Made by a program: the position numbers and the translations under genes. 52,763 nucleotides of DNA, taken from Acidobacteriota bacterium. Its GTDB lineage: Bacteria > Acidobacteriota > Thermoanaerobaculia > Multivoradales > JBCCEF01. The stretch covers positions 1 through 52,763 of the forward strand of contig JBCCHV010000044.1 in assembly GCA_039028635.1 (NCBI GenBank). Reading direction: 5' to 3'. The notes under the pieces are model-generated. The model was not told the origin of the DNA, searched no databases, and was given only the letters and a program-made list of their open reading frames with translations. Below are positions 1-10,641 of this stretch, one piece after another. Within the stretch, counting starts at the first letter, position 1; each line of letters begins with the position of its first letter.

Positions 1-2147
<2,147 letters not shown>

Positions 2148-2218
2148 TATTCTTGTTAAATTAGCGGATCCTATCGCTTTGAATCCCAATTCAGTTTTGC
2201 TTTATAAAGATCGATTTT

Positions 2219-2335
2219 TCCGGTGATCTTAGCGAGGGGGAAACACCCGTTCCCATCCCGAACACGGCAGTTAAGCCCCTCAGCGCCGATGGTACTGCGC
2301 TGGAGACGGCGTGGGAGAGTAGGTCGTCGCCGGGA
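2219..2335 (+). rRNA. rrf: 5S ribosomal RNA
   Basis: The ends pair as the 5S helix I (TCCGGTGA with TCGCCGGGA). The interior carries the hallmark CCCATCCCGAACACGG and the GGGAGAGTAGG region. It sits 71 bases after the 23S end, with no tRNA in the spacer. The boundaries come from the terminal helix. Confidence 0.96.
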
Positions 2336-2346
2336 GCTATATCGAG

Positions 2347-2386
2347 AACGGCCCTTGAGAGAAATCTCGAGGGCCGTTTGTTTTTT
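2347..2386 (+). terminator. Intrinsic terminator of the rRNA operon
   Basis: A stem with arms AACGGCCCTTGAGA and TCTCGAGGGCCGTT closes on a short loop and is followed by TTGTTTTTT. It directly follows the 5S gene, as expected for the end of an rrn operon. Confidence 0.93.
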
Positions 2387-2575
2387 GGGTCGCGGAGGGC
2401 GACGGCCTGCCGTCGGCGAGAGGATCAAGCCGGGCCGCGGTGACGCGACGTCGGCGGTACCTGCCGCAGTACTGCCCATCGGAGGTGTTCTCAGAGCCAC
2501 GGGCGCGCGCTGCCGACTCGGGATTGCCGAGTCAGAGGACTTCTTGAGCAGCCGCCGACTCCCGATCCGCGCGGT

Positions 2576-3382
2576 TCAGTGTTCTCTGCCAGAGGATCGG
2601 CCGACGCGAGAGAAGAGCGGCGGCACGGGGTTTTCCGTCGCCAGCCAACTCGGCAGGCCGGCGATTTCTTCGCTCGCCGCTAGGGATCGCGGGTCCCGAG
2701 GATCCCGGCATGAGAAGACCAGGTAGAGCGGCTCGCCCCGGTCGGAATCGTAGCGCTCGATGACGAATCGTCCTTGGGGGCGATGGTGATTTGTCGCGCT
2801 GGTGGTCGATTCCCGCAGGCTCCAGGCCTCGACCTGTCGGAAGTGGGAAATCAGGCACTGCCACCATTCGCCGTCGCGCAGCCGACGGGAGGGGGAGAAG
2901 GTCGCAATGAATCGTCCGCCTTGGTTGAGCAAGCGGGCGGCTGTCGCCACCGCCTTGTCTGGTTCCTCGAGCTCCTGAAGAACATCGATACAGACCGCCA
3001 GATCGACCCCGCCCTCGGCGCCCAGCCTCTGCAGCGGCGGGAGGACGTCCGGTTTTCCGGTGAGGTCGCAGACTTCGAAGAGGGCACCAGCCTTGGAGAA
3101 CCGGCGCCGGGCATAGCGGACGCAGCGCGGATCGACATCGATGCCCACGACCTCTTCGGCGCCGGCGAGCATCAGCTCGTCGCAGCCATAGCCGGTGCCG
3201 CATCCCAGATCGAGGGCCCGCTGCCCCCCGGCGCCGCGGGCCGCCCAGCGGTAGAGGGCGCGATGGGCCTCCAGGCGCTGCGAACGTCCCCTGGGCACGA
3301 GGAGCCGCGGGCTCATGGGGAGGCGGTGAAGGCGCCGATGGAGCCAGTCCATGGCGCGCTGGTGGAGTGAAGAAGCGCGCAT
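2576..3382 (-). CDS. Class I SAM-dependent methyltransferase
   Basis: A 268-aa Rossmann-type methyltransferase. Motif I, DLGCGTGYG, lies near residues 58-66, followed by an acidic strand end (VVGIDVDPRCVRYA). A post-I region with LAVCIDVLQELEEPDKA and a GGRFIATFSPS segment matches Methyltransf_11/25-type folds. The substrate cannot be read from sequence. The N-terminal 50 residues are basic and helical. The start is the first ATG behind a good promoter at 3457-3486 on the same strand; its Shine-Dalgarno is weak, so an internal ATG at 3352 or 3316 remains possible. It is monocistronic, convergent with the rRNA operon. Confidence 0.85.
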   Translation of the reverse strand: MRASSLHQRAMDWLHRRLHRLPMSPRLLVPRGRSQRLEAHRALYRWAARGAGGQRALDLGCGTGYGCDELMLAGAEEVVGIDVDPRCVRYARRRFSKAGALFEVCDLTGKPDVLPPLQRLGAEGGVDLAVCIDVLQELEEPDKAVATAARLLNQGGRFIATFSPSRRLRDGEWWQCLISHFRQVEAWSLRESTTSATNHHRPQGRFVIERYDSDRGEPLYLVFSCRDPRDPRSLAASEEIAGLPSWLATENPVPPLFSRVGRSSGREH

Positions 3383-3456
3383 CGTTGCCCGAATTGGTCG
3401 CGCCCCTGCGACGCAACCGTGGCAAAGCCCTACAAGACATCAAAGGATAGGTAATT

Positions 3457-3486
3457 ATTCTACGGGATTCGCTTGAGCGCTGGCAA
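3457..3486 (-). promoter_or_regulatory. Sigma-70-type promoter for the methyltransferase
   Basis: On the minus strand, TTGCCA (3486-3481) and TAGAAT (3462-3457) are separated by 18 bases. Each differs from consensus at one position. The predicted start point near 3450 leaves a leader of about 70 bases before the methyltransferase ATG. Confidence 0.7.
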
Positions 3487-3883
3487 ACTTGGGCCGCAGA
3501 GGGGGCACGGACGATGGCTTCGCCGGGGGCGAAGCCCCGGGCACGCACTCTGAGGCCGAAATTGGCGGTCGCCGCCTGTACGGTGGCTCGAGGCGAAGGC
3601 TCCGGTGAACCGGGAGCGGCAGGGGGTGATCTCCGAGAAGGAGACCAAGATGAGGTCGAAACCTCGGAAAGCCCGAGGCCGATCGGGTTCCCTCGATCGG
3701 CTTTCATTGGCAGTGGATAGCCCGCCAGCGCTCTGATCGGCCGGAGCGGGAAGGCCCGCTCGGCGGCCAGCGACGGGGGAGACGCCAACTCACGCCTAGC
3801 CCGAGAATCTCACCCGCCCTCCCGGCGAGATTCTCGAGCTGGCCGGGATGACAACGACCGGCCCTGGGTTACCGGTCGAAGAA
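3487..3883. other. Gene-poor gap with several hairpins and one possible 28-aa ORF
   Basis: No convincing gene is seen. A GCCGATCG/CGATCGGC hairpin at 3678-3701 is followed by TTTCATT on the plus strand. CGAGAATCTC (3802-3811) pairs with GAGATTCTCG (3827-3836). A plus-strand ATG at 3650 preceded by GAAGGAG would encode a 28-residue basic peptide ending at 3736. Its coding sequence overlaps the hairpin, so peptide and structured RNA are competing readings. I could not match the segment to a known riboswitch class. Confidence 0.4.
3855..3878 (-). terminator. Probable terminator hairpin after btuB
   Basis: On the minus strand CGACCGG and CCGGTCG form a stem 6 bases after the btuB stop, followed by TTGTCATC, which is only weakly T-rich. 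Confidence 0.45.
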
Positions 3884-5695
3884 TCAGAAGCTCAGGGACA
3901 CGCCTCCCGAGACGGTGCGGTCCGGCGCCGGGAAGCCGGCGGCTTCTTCGTAGGATTCGTCGGTGACGTTCTCGATCCGGAGGAACGGACTGGCCCAGGA
4001 TCTCACCACCCAGGTGGTGGCGAGATCGAGGGTGGTGTAGGAGTCGAGCTCGACTCCGCCGAAATCGAAGCGCTCGCCGACGAATTGGCCGACGGCATTG
4101 AGGGTCCAGTCGCCGAAGCGCCAGGTGAGCAGCAGATCGGCGCTTTCCTCCGGCCGGCGCAGCAAGGGGCTGTCAGTGTCTCGGTCCTCGGCCTCGAGAT
4201 AGGTCGCCGTCAACCGGCCGACGAAGCGGTCCAGGCGGACTGTGGCCTGCCCTTCGAGTCCCTGGCTGCGGGCCCGCCCGACGTTGAAGGGCAGGAAGGT
4301 CGGGGGCGCGAACTGGATGAGGTTCTCCTGGTCGATGTTGAAGGCCACCAGGCCCCAGCGCCAGGCGCCTCTTTCGCCGTCGATGCCGAGCTCGTAGCTC
4401 TCGGCCCGCTCGGCCTCGAGATCCGGATTGCTGAAGCCCGGAAAGTAGAGATCCGACAGGCTCGGCGGGCGGAAGCCCTCGCCGTAGCTACCCCGCAGGC
4501 GCCAGCCGTCGCCCAAGGCGACAACCGAGCCGAGGCGTAGATTGGTCTCGGAGCCGAAGGTGTCGGCGTCGTCGTAGCGCAGCCCGGCATCGAGGGTCAC
4601 GGGCCCGCGCTGCAGGCGGAGCTGGCTGAAGGCGGCCCAGGTGCCCTGATCGACCGTCGGCAAGACCGAGAAGGCGTCCTCGCGCTCTGCCTCCTGCTCC
4701 TCCCAGTCACCGCCGAAGGCGATCCACCAGCTCCGGTCGTCGCTCTGCCTTCGGGCGACGGCGCGGGCACTGCTCGAGGTGGCCTCCGTTTCGCTGCCCG
4801 AGAAGGGGTTGTCCGGATTGCGCGCCACCAGGTCTTCGCTGTATCGGCCGAGGCGACCGTCGACGCTCCAGTCCGAGCTCGTCCAGGAAACCGGCAGTTG
4901 AATCTGGCGCCGCTCGCGAGCGTTGGTCTGATTGGGCGTCGGATCGCCGAAGAAGCCGAAGGGAACGCCGACCTCGGAGTCGGTGCCGCTCAACCCGAGA
5001 CCAACCATCAGGTCGGGGCGAGCCTGCCACTCGGCACGCGCCGCCAGGTCGTCGCTGTCGAAGAAGTCGTTGTCCACCTGGCCATCGCCCTGGCGACTCT
5101 GGGCGCTGAGCTCGAGATGGACCGTGCCGACGTCGAGGCCGCCGGTGAAGGCGCCGCGGCGGTAGCCGTCGCCGCCACCCTCGAGGCGCACTCCGCCGCC
5201 TTGGTGCTGGGCCGACAGCACCTGCACGACGCCGCCGACGGCGCTGCCGCCGTAGAGGGCGCTGAACGGCCCTTTGACCGCTTCGATGCGCTCGACGCCG
5301 TGGGCCGACAGGCCAGAGAGGTCGACGGCGCCGAGGAAGGGATCGTTGATCTCGAGGCCGTTCCACAGGAACAGGGTCTGATTGGAGTTGGTGCCGCGGG
5401 AGAACAGCGACGTCACTTTGCCCGGCGAACCCGAGCGCACCACCGCCAGACCGGGGACCGTGCGCAGCAGGTCGAGCACTTCGGAGACCTGGCGATCGGC
5501 GATCTCCTGGGTCGAGATCACGGTGGCTGAGGCTGAGATTTCGCTTTCCGGCTCCTCATCGAGGGTCGCCGTGACGATCACCTCGGCGGAGTACTGCGGA
5601 ATCAGGTGAGAGGTAGAGCTGGGGGGCGAGGTCTGAGCTGCCACACCGCTCGTCACCCCGACGAGGGCGGTCAGCCACAGAATGCTGCGACGCAT
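3884..5695 (-). CDS. btuB: TonB-dependent vitamin B12 receptor (BtuB-type)
   Basis: A 603-aa outer-membrane receptor predicted to import cobalamin. It has a Sec signal (MRRSILWLTALVG...VAAQ), a TonB-box-like EVIVTA near residue 38, a plug domain with the characteristic ISTQEIADRQVSEVLDLLRT and GPFSALYGGSAVGGVV segments, and a 22-strand-type barrel ending in aromatic F, the usual outer-membrane insertion signal. The start at 5695 is chosen over an in-frame ATG at 5725 because AAGAAGGAG lies 6-7 bases upstream and a signal peptide follows directly. The family is broad; the B12 assignment rests on the cobalamin riboswitch in its leader. No btuCDF genes are adjacent. Confidence 0.9.
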   Translation of the reverse strand: MRRSILWLTALVGVTSGVAAQTSPPSSTSHLIPQYSAEVIVTATLDEEPESEISASATVISTQEIADRQVSEVLDLLRTVPGLAVVRSGSPGKVTSLFSRGTNSNQTLFLWNGLEINDPFLGAVDLSGLSAHGVERIEAVKGPFSALYGGSAVGGVVQVLSAQHQGGGVRLEGGGDGYRRGAFTGGLDVGTVHLELSAQSRQGDGQVDNDFFDSDDLAARAEWQARPDLMVGLGLSGTDSEVGVPFGFFGDPTPNQTNARERRQIQLPVSWTSSDWSVDGRLGRYSEDLVARNPDNPFSGSETEATSSSARAVARRQSDDRSWWIAFGGDWEEQEAEREDAFSVLPTVDQGTWAAFSQLRLQRGPVTLDAGLRYDDADTFGSETNLRLGSVVALGDGWRLRGSYGEGFRPPSLSDLYFPGFSNPDLEAERAESYELGIDGERGAWRWGLVAFNIDQENLIQFAPPTFLPFNVGRARSQGLEGQATVRLDRFVGRLTATYLEAEDRDTDSPLLRRPEESADLLLTWRFGDWTLNAVGQFVGERFDFGGVELDSYTTLDLATTWVVRSWASPFLRIENVTDESYEEAAGFPAPDRTVSGGVSLSF

Positions 5696-5815
5696 GGTCG
5701 GCTCCTTCTTTTCGGTACTGCGCACGGCAGGGGGAGCCCAGCGTCGTTATCGCGAAAGGTCCTCACCCCGAGGTCGGGCCGCCTTGATCGTTCGGGCCCG
5801 GGTGCGCGCGAGAGG

Positions 5816-6012
5816 GGGCAGGTCTCCTGACTTCCGGATCGTCTTACTGGCGGGTCCTTCCCGTGCGGGCAACCGAACGCCGAGCGCTCGATCCCTCCCA
5901 CACAGTGGGTCCTTCCCGCTTTCATCCCCGGTTACAGTGGCGGGGGCCGTGCCGGTCTCTCACCGGACTTCCCTTTTCAGGCCTGCCCTGGGAGCAGGCC
6001 ACCACCTCTCAT
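5816..6012 (-). ncRNA. Cobalamin (adenosylcobalamin-type) riboswitch
   Basis: Read on the minus strand, the leader contains GGGAA...CCGGTGAGAGACCGG, then CCCCGCCACTGTAACCGGGG, GCCAGTAAGAC and finally GGAAGTCAGGAGACCTGCC. These are the core B12-box elements in the correct order. The 5' GAGAGGTGGTGGC segment forms the closing helix region. It lies 120 bases before the btuB ATG, so it probably represses btuB when B12 is abundant. Ends are approximate. Confidence 0.94.
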
Positions 6013-6063
6013 GGGTCTGCAAAGATCGTGAAACGGATTCCGGGCCTCGCGGTCCGGCCCGTC

Positions 6064-6092
6064 AGTCTACCGAAGCCACCTTGGCGCGACAA
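6064..6092 (-). promoter_or_regulatory. Promoter of the riboswitch-btuB transcript
   Basis: Minus-strand TTGTCG (6092-6087) and TAGACT (6069-6064) are 17 bases apart. The predicted start near 6057 precedes the riboswitch by about 45 bases. Confidence 0.55.
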
Positions 6093-6202
6093 CCGCGCCG
6101 GGGTCGCGGCCGTCGCCGAGGTCTCTCGGCACTGGTGAGGCTGAGGGAGCCCCGGAATCCGACCGACGGCCGTGCCACCGGCAGGTGGTGACAAGCTCGG
6201 GC

Positions 6203-6208
6203 TAGAAT
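6203..6208 (+). promoter_or_regulatory. -10 box of a probable leaderless mRNA (TauE gene)
   Basis: TAGAAT ends 9 bases before the TTG start of the permease and no Shine-Dalgarno is present. An in-frame TAG overlaps this box, so translation cannot begin further upstream. Confidence 0.5.
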
Positions 6209-6217
6209 CGCTCCACC

Positions 6218-6949
6218 TTGACCCTCTTGCTCCTCCTCTTCGGAGCCGGTCTGATGGCTGGGGCGCTCAACGTCCTGGCCGGTGGCGGCTCCTTCCTCAC
6301 CCTTCCGATTCTGATCTTCGCGGGGCTGCCGCCGACCGTAGCCAACGGCACCAACCGAGTCGCGATCCTGCTGCAGAACGTCACTGCCGTCTGGGGCTTC
6401 GATCGCCGTCAGCTGATCGATCGCCGACTGGCCGCTCAGGCGATCGTGCCGGCGCTCGGTGGAGCACTCATCGGCACCGCCACGGCCTTGGTCGTCGGGG
6501 ACCTGGCCTTTCAACGAATCCTCGCGGTGCTGATGATCGTGATCGTCCTGTGGAGCTTGTGGGGCGAGAACCCGCCGGCGGGGGAGCGGCGCCTTTCGCG
6601 CGGCGGTACCGTCGCCGCCTTCTTCGCCGTCGGCCTCTACGGTGGCTTCGTGCAGGCCGGCGTCGGCTTCCTGCTCCTCGCCGTGCTGACTCGCCTGGGC
6701 CTCGACCTGGTGCGCGGCAACGCCCTCAAGGTGCTGGTGGTGCTGTGCTTCACGCCCCTGTCGCTGGGTCTCTTCGCCTGGCAGGGAAAAGTCGATTGGA
6801 CCCTGGGCCTCGTCCTCGCCGCCGGCAACGCCCTCGGCGCCTGGATCGGCGTCCACCTCACCGTTTGGGCCGGCCACCGAGTGCTCCGCGTCCTCGTTAC
6901 CGCGGCGATTCTGGTGTTCGCGGTGGTGTTGTTTCTGCAGAGCGGGTAG
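6218..6949 (+). CDS. TauE/SafE-family sulfite/anion exporter-like permease
   Basis: A 243-aa integral membrane protein with about eight hydrophobic segments. The N-terminal half carries the family pattern GALNVLAGGGSFLTLP followed by ANGTNRVAILLQN. The second half repeats the fold (VGLYGGFVQAGVGFLLL, then GNALKVLVV). TauE/SafE proteins are predicted to move sulfonates, sulfite or related anions across the inner membrane; the substrate here is unknown. The start is TTG at 6218, since a stop lies just upstream in frame; ATG at 6254 is the alternative. It is divergent from btuB and stands alone. Confidence 0.87.
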   Translation: MTLLLLLFGAGLMAGALNVLAGGGSFLTLPILIFAGLPPTVANGTNRVAILLQNVTAVWGFDRRQLIDRRLAAQAIVPALGGALIGTATALVVGDLAFQRILAVLMIVIVLWSLWGENPPAGERRLSRGGTVAAFFAVGLYGGFVQAGVGFLLLAVLTRLGLDLVRGNALKVLVVLCFTPLSLGLFAWQGKVDWTLGLVLAAGNALGAWIGVHLTVWAGHRVLRVLVTAAILVFAVVLFLQSG

Positions 6950-6960
6950 CCGATTGCTCG

Positions 6961-7164
6961 GCGCCCTCCGGATGAAGGGTGAGGGTGCGCAACGCGAGAC
7001 GTTGTCTCGGGGGTGAGGCCTGGCCGGCTGAGGTGCACGAAACAGGCGTGGGTTGCAAGGGAAGACTTCAGAGATCCCACTTGGCAGACTTTGGTGGCAG
7101 AACCGACCGCGCCTCCGGATGGAGGGTACGCGCCGCGAGGCGCTGTCTCGGGGGTGAGGCCCGG
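6961..7164. repeat. Imperfect direct repeat, two units of about 56-63 bp
   Basis: Units at 6961-7023 and 7109-7164 share GCGCC(C)TCCGGATG, a GGGT-CGC segment, and an identical TGTCTCGGGGGTGAGGCC block. The 85 bases between them are unrelated. No gene is seen in the 6950-7376 gap; this pair and the hairpin repeat at 7232 account for most of it. Confidence 0.75.
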
Positions 7165-7206
7165 GGTGCTGGTTGAAGGGAGAGGTGAGCCCTGTTGCAG
7201 CAAGAA

Positions 7207-7231
7207 GCCGGGTGCTAGCTCAGCACCCGGC
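7207..7231. other. Strong 10-bp hairpin
   Basis: GCCGGGTGCT and AGCACCCGGC flank a 5-base loop. It abuts the 103-bp repeat at 7232. On the minus strand it is followed by TTCTTGC, so it could back up termination of ahcY transcripts. Confidence 0.5.
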
Positions 7232-7334
7232 TCCCGAGGGCGAATCCCGAGGCGGCGCCGTCGGCGCCGAGGACGGGGGTGAGCCCACACGACATGTGCG
7301 TGTGGGCGAGGGGGGCGCCTTTAGCCCCCCTGAG
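7232..7334. repeat. 103-bp structured intergenic repeat, copy 1
   Basis: Shares its layout with copies at 34473-34577 and 34621-34723: CCGAGGCGGCGCC, GGCGCCGAGGACG, a stem around ACGACATGTGCGT, and a GGGGGGC/GCCCCCC hairpin. In this copy the central stem is CCCACAC/GTGTGGG, whereas copy 3 has GGCGCAC/GTGCGCC. Both strands change together, so pairing is maintained. Confidence 0.85.
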
Positions 7335-7351
7335 ACGAACGAACTATCGAA

Positions 7352-7376
7352 CTAGTCGCAAGCTTTCAGCTTGCGA

Positions 7377-7380
<4 letters not shown>
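7352..7380 (-). terminator. Terminator hairpin overlapping the ahcY stop codon
   Basis: A perfect 13-bp stem (CTAGTCGCAAGCT with AGCTTGCGACTAG, 3-base loop) includes the ahcY TAG in one arm. Only a weak T-rich stretch (TTCGATAGTT) follows on the minus strand. Confidence 0.65.
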
Positions 7381-8867
<1,487 letters not shown>

Positions 8868-8953
8868 GCTCGAAGTCTCCTCAGAGCCGGCCCGCAGGCC
8901 GGCGGTTTCGACCGATGAAGGTTTGAAGGTTCGATAGGTGGTTGAAAATCGGA

Positions 8954-9943
8954 TCACGAGGGACGAGGACGGTCGGGGTTGCCGCCGCACCTCGCCGAAA
9001 GCACAAAAAGACTGGGACCCTTGGCCCGCGGATCGGGAGTCGGGGTGACGCGCCGAATGGCGTCGAAGCCGGCGTCCTCGAGCCAGCGATCGAGCTGGGC
9101 GGTGGCGAAGCCGAGCCAAAGATGGCCCATCTCTTGGCGGTACTGGACTCGATCATGAGGCAGCATGTCGACGATCAGGAGCTGACCGCCGGGGGCCAGA
9201 ACGCGCGCCACCTCGCGCAGTGCCGCCTGCGGGTCGGCGACGTGATGCAGTACCAAGACGAGGAGCGCGGCGTCGAGCTCGTCATCTCCGAGGGGCAAGG
9301 CTTCGAGGCGGCCGCCTCGCAACTCGACATTGCCGTGGCCGGTCACTCGTTCAGCCGCTGCGGCCATCATCTCCGGGGATTCGTCGACGGCGATGACGCG
9401 CCCCACGAAGGGCGCCAGGGCGGCGCTCGCCTGGGCGGTTCCGCAGCCCAGATCGCCGACCGTCCAGCCGGGGTCGAGAAGGCCGAGCAGGGGGCCGAAG
9501 ACGGCCTGCTCGCCGAACAGCTCACGGCGCAGCCGGTCCCACTCGCCGGCGGTCGAGGAGAAGAACTCTTTCGAGCGGGTCCGCCGCTCGGCGAGGACGG
9601 CGATCAAGCGCTCGCGGTCCTGGGCCGCCGACGGCAGATCGGCGATCTGGGCCCGTACCAGGCGCCAGAGGGAGCCGGCGTCGGCGGTCAGAGCGGCGTC
9701 CATGCTGTAGTGACGGCTGGTGCCGTCGCGCCAGGAGGTCACCCAGCCGCCGTTGCCGAGGACCTTGAGATGGCGACTGATGGTCGATTGCGGTTGCTGC
9801 AGGACGGCGCAGAGCTCTCCGACGGTGAGCTCATGCTCTTCGAGCAACACCAACAGGCGACCGCGGGTGGGTTCCGAGAGGACGCCCATGCGGTCGAAAA
9901 TGTCGGGTCCGGCGCTGGTGATTGCAGTCATTAATCCGTCCAT
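8954..9943 (-). CDS. ArsR-type HTH fused to a SAM/SAH-binding methyltransferase domain (SahR-like regulator)
   Basis: A 329-aa two-domain protein. Residues about 10-95 form an ArsR winged helix ([20 protein letters not shown], then [14 protein letters not shown]). Residues about 140-300 are a class I methyltransferase fold with [15 protein letters not shown] and [16 protein letters not shown]. This architecture is that of SahR, an SAH-responsive repressor of methionine-cycle genes described in Proteobacteria. Position directly upstream of ahcY supports that role. The N-terminal ATG at 9943 overlaps a near-perfect palindrome and sits 8 bases after a -10 box; ATG at 9931 is an alternative. Catalysis by the C-terminal domain is not excluded. 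Confidence 0.88.
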   Translation of the reverse strand: MDGLMTAITSAGPDIFDRMGVLSEPTRGRLLVLLEEHELTVGELCAVLQQPQSTISRHLKVLGNGGWVTSWRDGTSRHYSMDAALTADAGSLWRLVRAQIADLPSAAQDRERLIAVLAERRTRSKEFFSSTAGEWDRLRRELFGEQAVFGPLLGLLDPGWTVGDLGCGTAQASAALAPFVGRVIAVDESPEMMAAAAERVTGHGNVELRGGRLEALPLGDDELDAALLVLVLHHVADPQAALREVARVLAPGGQLLIVDMLPHDRVQYRQEMGHLWLGFATAQLDRWLEDAGFDAIRRVTPTPDPRAKGPSLFVLSARCGGNPDRPRPS

Positions 9944-9953
9944 CCGGATTAAT
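9930..9953. promoter_or_regulatory. Candidate SahR-like autoregulatory operator
   Basis: Arms ATTAATCCG and CGGATTAAT with a 6-base centre form a perfect inverted repeat across the regulator's start codon and the transcription start. Binding there would block its own promoter and hence ahcY. Confidence 0.65.
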
Positions 9954-9980
9954 TGTTGAATACGTAGGCGGGAATGTCAA
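9952..9980 (-). promoter_or_regulatory. Promoter of the SahR-ahcY operon
   Basis: Minus-strand TTGACA (9980-9975) is a perfect -35; AACAAT (9957-9952) follows after 17 bases. The start codon lies 8 bases after the -10 box, so the mRNA is probably leaderless. Confidence 0.75.
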
Positions 9981-10049
9981 GGTGCTGCGGTGAGGAAATC
10001 CCACGGGGGGCGATCCGCGGCGGTTGAAGGCGGCCGGTGCGCCGTGATC

Positions 10050-10520
10050 TCAGGGCTCCGGAAGGCGACGGGGCGGCTCCCGAGGCTCGCCCCGCGGGGC
10101 CGGGTCGACGACCTCGTAGTCGACCTCGACGGCGCCGGGATCGCTGACCCTGACGCGGGTGAAGCGGCGGCCGAGAGCTCGCACCAGAGCCTGGGCGGCG
10201 CGGCGTCGGATCGCCGGAGCCAGGAGCAAGAAGCCGGCGATGTCGGTGAGCAGACCGGGAGTCAGGAGGACCGCCCCGGCGAGCAGAATGAGGGCGCTCT
10301 GGGCGAGCTCACGGTGGGGAGGTTTGCCGGCGGCGAGGGCCGCTTGCAGGCGCCCGAGGGTGGCGAGCCCCTGGTGGCGGGCGAGGGCGGCGCCGAGGAT
10401 GCCGGTCAGCACGACCAGAGCCACCGTCGGCACCAGGCCGACCCGCTGACCGAGGGTGACCAGCAGGGCGAGCTCGATCAGCGGAACGGCGATGAACAGC
10501 AGGGCGAGGCGAAAGAACAT
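10050..10520 (-). CDS. fxsA: FxsA-family cytoplasmic membrane protein
   Basis: A 156-aa small membrane protein. The pattern matches FxsA: an N-terminal helix (FFRLALLFIAVPLIELALLVTLG), then GLVPTVALVVLTGILGAALARHQGL, and a third region LTPGLLTDIAGFLLLAPAIRR. The C terminus is a charged cytosolic tail rich in P, R and E. In E. coli FxsA counters exclusion of phage T7 by F plasmid; the ordinary role is unknown. It is preceded by the secreted propeller gene on the same strand with a 121-base gap, so linkage is unclear. Confidence 0.9.
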   Translation of the reverse strand: MFFRLALLFIAVPLIELALLVTLGQRVGLVPTVALVVLTGILGAALARHQGLATLGRLQAALAAGKPPHRELAQSALILLAGAVLLTPGLLTDIAGFLLLAPAIRRRAAQALVRALGRRFTRVRVSDPGAVEVDYEVVDPAPRGEPREPPRRLPEP

Positions 10521-10566
10521 GGCTCACTCTCGCCCCCGGCTGGCGGCCTCGTCAAGGGATTCGTCC

Positions 10567-10594
10567 GCGGAGACCGGATTTCGGCGGTCTCCGC
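10567..10594. other. Hairpin between the propeller gene and fxsA
   Basis: GCGGAGACCG pairs with CGGTCTCCGC around an 8-base loop in the gap on the minus-strand path. It lacks a T-tract, so termination is uncertain. Confidence 0.4.
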
Positions 10595-10641
10595 AAGCCA
10601 TTCGAGGGAGAAGCTTCGGCTCCTCCGTCAGGTGGCGCCCA

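Noticed and set aside
2148-2218. A tRNA in the 23S-5S spacer
   Set aside because: The 71-base spacer is too short and has no cloverleaf or T-loop sequence.
3471-3560. A c-di-GMP (GEMM) riboswitch
   Set aside because: GGCAAAC and a CGCAGAG-like string are present, but the tetraloop, second helix and the order of conserved bases do not fit, and the -35 of the minus-strand promoter explains part of it.
6961-7376. CRISPR array or mobile element in the repeat-rich gap
   Set aside because: Two diverged units and one hairpin repeat have no regular spacers, no terminal inverted repeats with target duplication, and no transposase or cas gene.
8868-8953. An SAH or SAM riboswitch before ahcY
   Set aside because: Only a GC hairpin (near 8889-8906) is present; conserved SAH-riboswitch bases are missing and the upstream SahR-like gene explains regulation.
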